Origin: Desulfonema limicola
GTDB lineage: Bacteria > Desulfobacterota > Desulfobacteria > Desulfobacterales > Desulfosalsimonadaceae
Direction of reading: 5' to 3'
Assembly: GCA_020722245.1 (NCBI GenBank)
Contig: DYLE01000063.1
Location: 1 to 10,777, forward strand
Length of the DNA: 10,777 nt
Position 1 is the first letter of the stretch, and each line of letters begins with the position of its first letter. Below the pieces are notes generated by a model. It was given only the letters and a program-made list of their open reading frames with translations, made no database searches and was not told where the DNA came from. A program made the position numbers and the translations under genes. Positions 7,183-10,777 of the stretch are shown here, one piece after another.

Positions 7183-8295
7183 TCAGGAGAGGTATTCGAG
7201 AAGAATGTTGAGCATCCGTCGAAGGGGTTCCGCAGCCCCCCAGAGCAGCTGATCCCCCACGGTAAAAAGGGTCAGGTACTCCGGCCCGATATTGAGCTTG
7301 CGTATCCTCCCCACCGGTACGGTCAGGGTGCCGCTGACCGCCGCAGGGCTGAGGTGTTTGAGGGTATCCGGCTTGGTGTTGGGAATGACTTTCACCCAGT
7401 CGTTTGCGCCGGCGATCAGGGATTCGATCCGATCGATGGAAAGATCCTCAGTCAGCTTGATCGTCAGCGCCTGGCTGTGGCAGCGCATGGCGCCGATGCG
7501 GACACAGATGCCGTCGACCGGTATGGGCGGGTCGGTCTGGAGTATCTTATTGGTCTCCGCATACCCCTTCCATTCCTCCCGGGACTGGCCGGATTCCATG
7601 GCGGTGTCGATCCAGGGAATGAGCGATCCGGCAAGCGGCACCCCGAAGTGTTCCTTCGGGAAATCGTTGTTGTGCATGGCGTCAAGAACCCGGCGGTCAA
7701 GCTCCAGGATGGCGGAAGCGGGATCGGTCAGCCCCTGGGTGGCCCCGCCGATGGCCGCCATCTGGGCCACCAATTCCCGCATGTGGTTTGCGCCCGCGCC
7801 GGATGCCGCCTGATAGGTCATGGAGGAGATCCATTCGATCAACCCTTTTTTAAAAAGCCCGCCCACGGCCATCAGCATCAGGCTGACCGTGCAGTTGCCG
7901 CCGATGTAGTTTCGAATCCCCTTTTCCAGGGAGCTGTCGATGACATCCCGGTTTACGGGATCCAGCACGATGACGCTGTCATTTTCCATGCGAAGGGCCG
8001 AGGCCGCATCGATCCAGTATCCCTTCCAGCCGGCGCTCCGAAGCTGCGGATAAACCTTTTTCGTGTACTCCCCGCCCTGACAGGTCACCAGAATATCCAT
8101 TCCCGCGAGGGTTTGAATATCATAGGCGTCCTGAAGCGGCGGAACCTTCATGCCGATGTCAGGCCCTTTTGCACCCACCTGGGAGGTGGAGGCAAATAGA
8201 GGTTCATATCCTTTAAAGTCGTTTTCTGCCTTCATCCGGTCCATAAGCACGGATCCGACCATTCCCCGCCAACCGATAAATCCCACCTTCAACAT
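7183..8295 (-). CDS. asd: Aspartate-semialdehyde dehydrogenase (E. coli-like type)
   Basis: Asd reduces aspartyl-4-phosphate with NADPH to aspartate 4-semialdehyde, the branch-point precursor of lysine/diaminopimelate, threonine and methionine, in the cytoplasm. The 370 residues resemble the enterobacterial enzyme along the whole length as I recall it: GFIGWRGMVGSVLM (nucleotide-binding loop), FASTSQVG, VTCQGG, GYWIDAAS, GGNCTVSLMLM with nucleophile Cys135, MTYQAASGAGANHMREL, FGVPLAGSLIPWID, SREEWKG, ETNKIL, VRIGAMRCHSQA with the acid/base His273, and FTVGDQLLWGAAEPLRRML. Substrate-binding Arg266 is also present. The start is well supported: the family N-terminus begins here and AAAGGA (minus strand, at 8304-8309) is spaced 8 nt before the ATG. 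It is divergent from gspF and followed by the hybrid kinase. It belongs to the E. coli-type branch rather than the shorter, roughly 340-residue branch of the family. Confidence 0.97.
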   Translation of the reverse strand: MLKVGFIGWRGMVGSVLMDRMKAENDFKGYEPLFASTSQVGAKGPDIGMKVPPLQDAYDIQTLAGMDILVTCQGGEYTKKVYPQLRSAGWKGYWIDAASALRMENDSVIVLDPVNRDVIDSSLEKGIRNYIGGNCTVSLMLMAVGGLFKKGLIEWISSMTYQAASGAGANHMRELVAQMAAIGGATQGLTDPASAILELDRRVLDAMHNNDFPKEHFGVPLAGSLIPWIDTAMESGQSREEWKGYAETNKILQTDPPIPVDGICVRIGAMRCHSQALTIKLTEDLSIDRIESLIAGANDWVKVIPNTKPDTLKHLSPAAVSGTLTVPVGRIRKLNIGPEYLTLFTVGDQLLWGAAEPLRRMLNILLEYLS

Positions 8296-8472
8296 CGAAC
8301 CATTCCTTTCAAAACTCTTGATTTCCCGATTCTATGAATGCAATGATAACAAATCATGAATTCCGATTGCTGTGGTTTGTATGTATCGATTTTTTATGAG
8401 GTTTGTCAATAGCAAGGTGTGAAGAACCACCCGGTCGCCCTTTTACTCCAAAGCCGTTTACCATGATGAAAA
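8296..8472. promoter_or_regulatory. Divergent intergenic region between asd and gspF
   Basis: This 177-nt AT-richer stretch separates two genes that read away from each other, so it should hold promoters for both. A candidate asd promoter is described separately. A perfect 5-bp inverted repeat, ATGAT-aacaa-ATCAT, lies at 8343-8357, inside the presumed asd leader, and could be a small operator or chance. For gspF I see no convincing -35/-10 pair and no Shine-Dalgarno in the 15 bases before its ATG. No riboswitch fold such as a lysine element is apparent by eye, and no small ORF with a ribosome binding site is visible. Confidence 0.55.
8380..8409 (-). promoter_or_regulatory. Candidate sigma-70-like promoter for asd
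   Basis: On the minus strand a perfect -35 hexamer TTGACA lies at 8404-8409. An 18-nt spacer leads to TACATA (8380-8385), a weak -10 match that retains the first two bases and the fourth of TATAAT. Transcription starting near 8372 would give a leader of about 75 nt before the asd ATG at 8295. The perfect -35 and the location support it, while the poor -10 keeps confidence low. Confidence 0.35.
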
Positions 8473-9702
8473 ATGCCGATCTATGAATACAACGCCTTAA
8501 ACGTCCGGGGAAAAGCAATAACGGACATCATCGATGCAGACAGCGTATCTGCAGCGCGCCAGAAGCTCCGCGCGGCCCATATCTACCCGATCTCCATTCG
8601 GGAGGTGTCCACAGCCCCCTCCAAAGCCCAGGACCGTCCTTCTTTCGCGTCACGGCTGATCCGGCCCCGTGTAAAACCTGCGGAGCTGGCGATGATGACC
8701 CGGCAGCTGGCCACCCTGCTGGGGGCCGGGTTCCCCCTGGTCTCCGCGCTGGCCACCCTGATCCCGCAGGCCGGTTCTCATCTATTCAAGCAAATCCTGT
8801 CCCAGGTGAAGGATTCCATCGAGGCGGGAGGAAGCTTTGCCTCGGCCCTGGCCCGGTATCCGGAAACCTTTTCGGACATCTATGTGAACATGGTGAGGTC
8901 CGGGGAGTCCTCCGGAACCCTTGAGCTGGTCCTGGATCGTCTGGCGGACATCAGCGAAAAGCAGCAGGCGCTTGCCCATCGCATCCGTTCGGCCATGGCC
9001 TACCCGGTTCTGATGTTTTTTATCGGGGTGATCGTGCTTTTTGTCCTGCTGACCTATATCGTTCCCAGCATCACCTCAATCTTTGCGGATATGGGCCAGC
9101 AGCTTCCTGCGCCGACCCGTTTTCTGATCGCGGCCAGCGATGTATTGAAATCCGGATGGTGGGCCATCCTGATAGGCCTTGTGGCGCTAGGCTTCGGAAT
9201 ACGGGAATTAAAGAAAACCGAAAAGGGAAAACACGCCTATGACCGGATCACCCTCACCCTCCCCGGCATCGGCACATTGGCGGCCAAGCTTGCCGTCGGT
9301 CGGTTTGCAAGAACCCTGGGAACCCTTTTGGACAACGGCGTCCCCCTGCTGTCTGCGCTGGGGATCGTCAAAAACATTGTGGGAAACCAGCTGATGGCCG
9401 AGGCCATCGCCCAGGCCGCCGATGAGGTGGAAAAGGGGAAAGGTCTGGGCAGGTCCCTGGAGTCCTCGCATCTTTTTCCCCATCTTTTGATCCAGATGAT
9501 CCTGGTGGGCGAACAGAGCGGAGAGCTTGAAACCATGCTCGGCAAGATCGCCGACATTTATGAAAACGAGGTCGAATCCACCGTGGCCGCGCTGACCGCC
9601 CTGCTGGAGCCCGCCATCATCCTGTTCATGGGGGTGGTTGTCGGATTCATCGTCCTGTCTGTTCTGCTGCCGATTTTTGAAATGAACCAACTGGTCAAAT
9701 AA
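8473..9702 (+). CDS. gspF: Type II secretion system inner-membrane platform protein GspF (GspF/PilC family)
   Basis: GspF is the polytopic platform protein of the type II secretion machine; it contacts the GspE ATPase and the GspL/M complex to drive pseudopilus assembly. The 409-residue length and the N-terminus MPIYEYNALNVRGKAI...IDADSVSAARQKLR are typical of GspF. Two homologous T2SSF domains are visible at about 70-195 and 270-400. Each has the helical core and SGE-type turn (VRSGESSGTLE at 141-151, VGEQSGELETML at 345-356). Membrane segments lie at about 175-197, 228-246 and 378-402, and the family-like ending is LPIFEMNQLVK. An in-frame TGA at 8467-8469 rules out an upstream start. No other gsp gene is adjacent: the left neighbour is divergent asd and the right neighbour a convergent TPR gene, which is unusual because gspF usually lies between gspE and gspG. 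PilC of type IV pili is the alternative, but the N-terminus and C-terminus fit GspF better. Confidence 0.9.
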   Translation: MPIYEYNALNVRGKAITDIIDADSVSAARQKLRAAHIYPISIREVSTAPSKAQDRPSFASRLIRPRVKPAELAMMTRQLATLLGAGFPLVSALATLIPQAGSHLFKQILSQVKDSIEAGGSFASALARYPETFSDIYVNMVRSGESSGTLELVLDRLADISEKQQALAHRIRSAMAYPVLMFFIGVIVLFVLLTYIVPSITSIFADMGQQLPAPTRFLIAASDVLKSGWWAILIGLVALGFGIRELKKTEKGKHAYDRITLTLPGIGTLAAKLAVGRFARTLGTLLDNGVPLLSALGIVKNIVGNQLMAEAIAQAADEVEKGKGLGRSLESSHLFPHLLIQMILVGEQSGELETMLGKIADIYENEVESTVAALTALLEPAIILFMGVVVGFIVLSVLLPIFEMNQLVK

Positions 9703-9703
9703 A

Positions 9704-10657
9704 TCAAAACCTGCAGCTGACCCCCAAAATAAAACCTTCTGCATTGCCGCCGGCGGAAAGATCAAACCCGAACCCTTTGATGAAATCGACTACAAACTCG
9801 CCTTCCCGTGCCTGGTTGTATTTATGCGCACTGGATACGCCGCCGTAGATGTTCCCTGCATAGAACCCGGCCTCAACCGCAGCAAGCAATCCGCCGAGGC
9901 TGTAATACCCATCGTCAAAACCTTCAACGGCGGCGCAAATCAAGGCGCTGTTGATCAAAAACGCAAAAAGGGCATCCCGGTACCGCTTGCAATAAAGGTA
10001 TCCGCCTCCGGGCACAATCGAGGCCAGGCCGGCGATCACCGGGCTTTTTCGGGGAATGCGTTGAGCGTCATCGAGCCGGGCGACGGCCGCTTCGGCCTGA
10101 TACTGCGCCCGATGGGCATGGCTGATGCGGTTAAAAAAAACCCGCGCGTTTTCAAAATCCTTGGATTCCAGATAAAGCAGTCCGAGGTTGTAGAAAACCC
10201 TGTCCCGGGTGTTGGGGTCTTCAGTCAGACCTGCCAGGGCGTGCAGATTGTTGATCGCCGCCGGGTAATCCTTTAAACCCCGGTAACAGGCGCTGATCAT
10301 AAAACCGCTATCAATCCCGGTTTCGGTTGGGTTTTTCGAATTCAGCAGGCCTGAAAATTGAAAAACGGCTGAAGCATACTCCCGAAGGTTAAAGTAGCAC
10401 ATGCCGATTTGATACCGGGCGGTTTCGATCCGCGGGTCGTCTGGAAAAAAATGAATAAACCGTTTAAACTCGGCGATCGCGATGGAATACTCCCTCTCTT
10501 CAAAACATCGGGTCGCGTACTGAAACTGGTCGTCAGGGGTGAGAGCGACACAGGATCCGGCGCCAGCATTGGCGTATCCTGGAATCAATAGAAAAAAAAC
10601 AACGACAAAAAAAAAGCCTGCGAAAGGCATCAATGCCCGCATGATGATCGACTTCAT
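9704..10657 (-). CDS. Exported tetratricopeptide-repeat protein with hydrophobic C-terminal module, function unknown
   Basis: This 317-residue protein begins with a signal peptide (hydrophobic core about 11-27, probable cleavage after ANA at residues 29-31), indicating export. Four TPR-like units follow at about 43-75, 80-110, 117-148 and 153-185, with typical turns (YSIAIAEFKRF, YASAVFQFS, YPAAINNLHAL, FENARVFFNRI). This resembles periplasmic scaffold proteins of the BamD/CpoB type without proving kinship. After residue 205 the protein changes: PVIAGLASIVPGGGYLY, then hydrophobic 228-245 and 253-275 with Gly-rich AGNIYGG, resembling small membrane-associated modules. The last residues (GFILGVSCRF) alternate hydrophobic and small side chains and end in Phe, like an outer-membrane beta-signal. 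Its stop lies 1 nt from the gspF stop, convergent. No clear Shine-Dalgarno precedes the ATG at 10657; Met6 or Met10 are alternatives and would shorten the signal peptide n-region. Confidence 0.85.
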   Translation of the reverse strand: MKSIIMRALMPFAGFFFVVVFFLLIPGYANAGAGSCVALTPDDQFQYATRCFEEREYSIAIAEFKRFIHFFPDDPRIETARYQIGMCYFNLREYASAVFQFSGLLNSKNPTETGIDSGFMISACYRGLKDYPAAINNLHALAGLTEDPNTRDRVFYNLGLLYLESKDFENARVFFNRISHAHRAQYQAEAAVARLDDAQRIPRKSPVIAGLASIVPGGGYLYCKRYRDALFAFLINSALICAAVEGFDDGYYSLGGLLAAVEAGFYAGNIYGGVSSAHKYNQAREGEFVVDFIKGFGFDLSAGGNAEGFILGVSCRF

Positions 10658-10777
10658 TTTGATTGACGTGGAGCTCCAGAGTTTATGCCCTTGATCACCA
10701 TCGATTCTTCATAAATCCGGTTTAGTAAAAATCCTGGCCCAGAGGACCAGGCCTTGTCTTGCCCCTAAAAGGGGCTT
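10658..10777. other. Right-edge stretch with no supported gene
   Basis: These 120 bases lie upstream of the TPR gene. They contain the minus-strand terminator hairpin at 10727-10751 and a second small hairpin at 10761-10775 (GCCCCT-aaa-AGGGGC). Two minus-strand frames stay open across the window edge, one ending with TGA near 10710 and the other with TAA near 10724; either could be the tail of a gene to the right, but neither gives a recognisable peptide. I see no tRNA or promoter here. Confidence 0.5.
10727..10751 (-). terminator. Putative intrinsic (Rho-independent) terminator, minus strand
   Basis: Read on the minus strand, an 8-bp GC-rich stem (10751-10744 paired with 10740-10733, including one G-U wobble) closes a TCT triloop and is followed by A then five T's (10731-10727). 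On the plus strand the wobble becomes a C-A mismatch and there is no T-run, so the structure fits minus-strand RNA. It would end a transcript entering from the right and so insulate the TPR gene from the preceding unit. Confidence 0.6.

Noticed and set aside
7159..8199. A 346-codon open frame on the + strand opposite asd
   Set aside because: It lies entirely antisense to a clearly conserved asd gene apart from 24 bases. Its peptide is rich in Gly, His, Pro and Arg with no recognisable domain, and it is explained by the GC-rich third positions of asd.
8296..8403. Lysine riboswitch or attenuator in the asd leader
   Set aside because: The leader is probably only about 75 nt, too short for the lysine aptamer, and no terminator/antiterminator pair is visible.
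8463..8486. Tiny leader ORF (MMKNADL) overlapping the gspF start in another frame
   Set aside because: It is seven codons, has no Shine-Dalgarno, and its composition is explained by chance ATGs beside the gspF start.
9208..9765. A 185-codon - strand frame opposite gspF
   Set aside because: It is antisense to the conserved second T2SSF domain of gspF, and its His/Gln/Gly-rich peptide is typical of a reverse-strand shadow.
9704..10657. Lipoprotein reading of the TPR protein, using Cys36 as the lipidated residue
   Set aside because: The residues before Cys36 (AGS) do not form a good lipobox, and a signal peptidase I site after ANA is the better fit.

Overview
The window looks like ordinary chromosome of a Gram-negative bacterium, most likely a deltaproteobacterium (Desulfobacterota, Desulfobacterales-like). 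This placement is an inference. It rests on moderate-to-high GC, a type II secretion GspF, long PAS hybrid kinases, and a translationally coupled rsmB / PASTA protein / rpe / aroQ cluster of a kind I associate with sulfate reducers. No rRNA, tRNA, CRISPR array, IS element, phage gene or attachment site was seen.

Layout. Bases 1-4757 are a tightly packed + strand operon. It holds the 3' part of rsmB (16S rRNA m5C methyltransferase), a membrane-anchored three-PASTA protein, rpe (ribulose-phosphate 3-epimerase), aroQ (type II 3-dehydroquinase), a polytopic membrane protein with a C-terminal HEAT-like region, and a CPBP-family intramembrane protease. Successive genes overlap by 4, 4 and 4 nt, are then 3 nt apart, and finally overlap by 40 nt, so they are very probably co-transcribed and translationally coupled. 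Bases 4754-8295 are on the - strand: asd (aspartate-semialdehyde dehydrogenase) followed 41 nt later by a three-PAS hybrid histidine kinase. The kinase end overlaps the end of the CPBP gene by 4 nt. A 177-nt divergent intergenic region (8296-8472) separates asd from gspF (+ strand, 8473-9702). gspF converges, with 1 nt between stops, on a - strand exported TPR protein (9704-10657). The last 120 nt (10658-10777) hold no gene I can support, but contain a convincing - strand terminator for a gene lying to the right of the window.

How they work together. rpe, aroQ and asd are housekeeping enzymes of central and amino-acid metabolism, and rsmB modifies ribosomes. These four retain the diagnostic residues I could check. 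The remaining genes are envelope or signalling functions (PASTA, HEAT membrane protein, CPBP protease, hybrid kinase, GspF, TPR protein) whose specific roles cannot be read from the sequence. I see no convincing new defence or mobile system. The most interesting items are the coupled HEAT-membrane-protein/CPBP-protease pair, the kinase-less PASTA protein with an unassigned C-terminal module, the gspF gene without secretion neighbours, and the exported TPR protein with an outer-membrane-like C-terminus.
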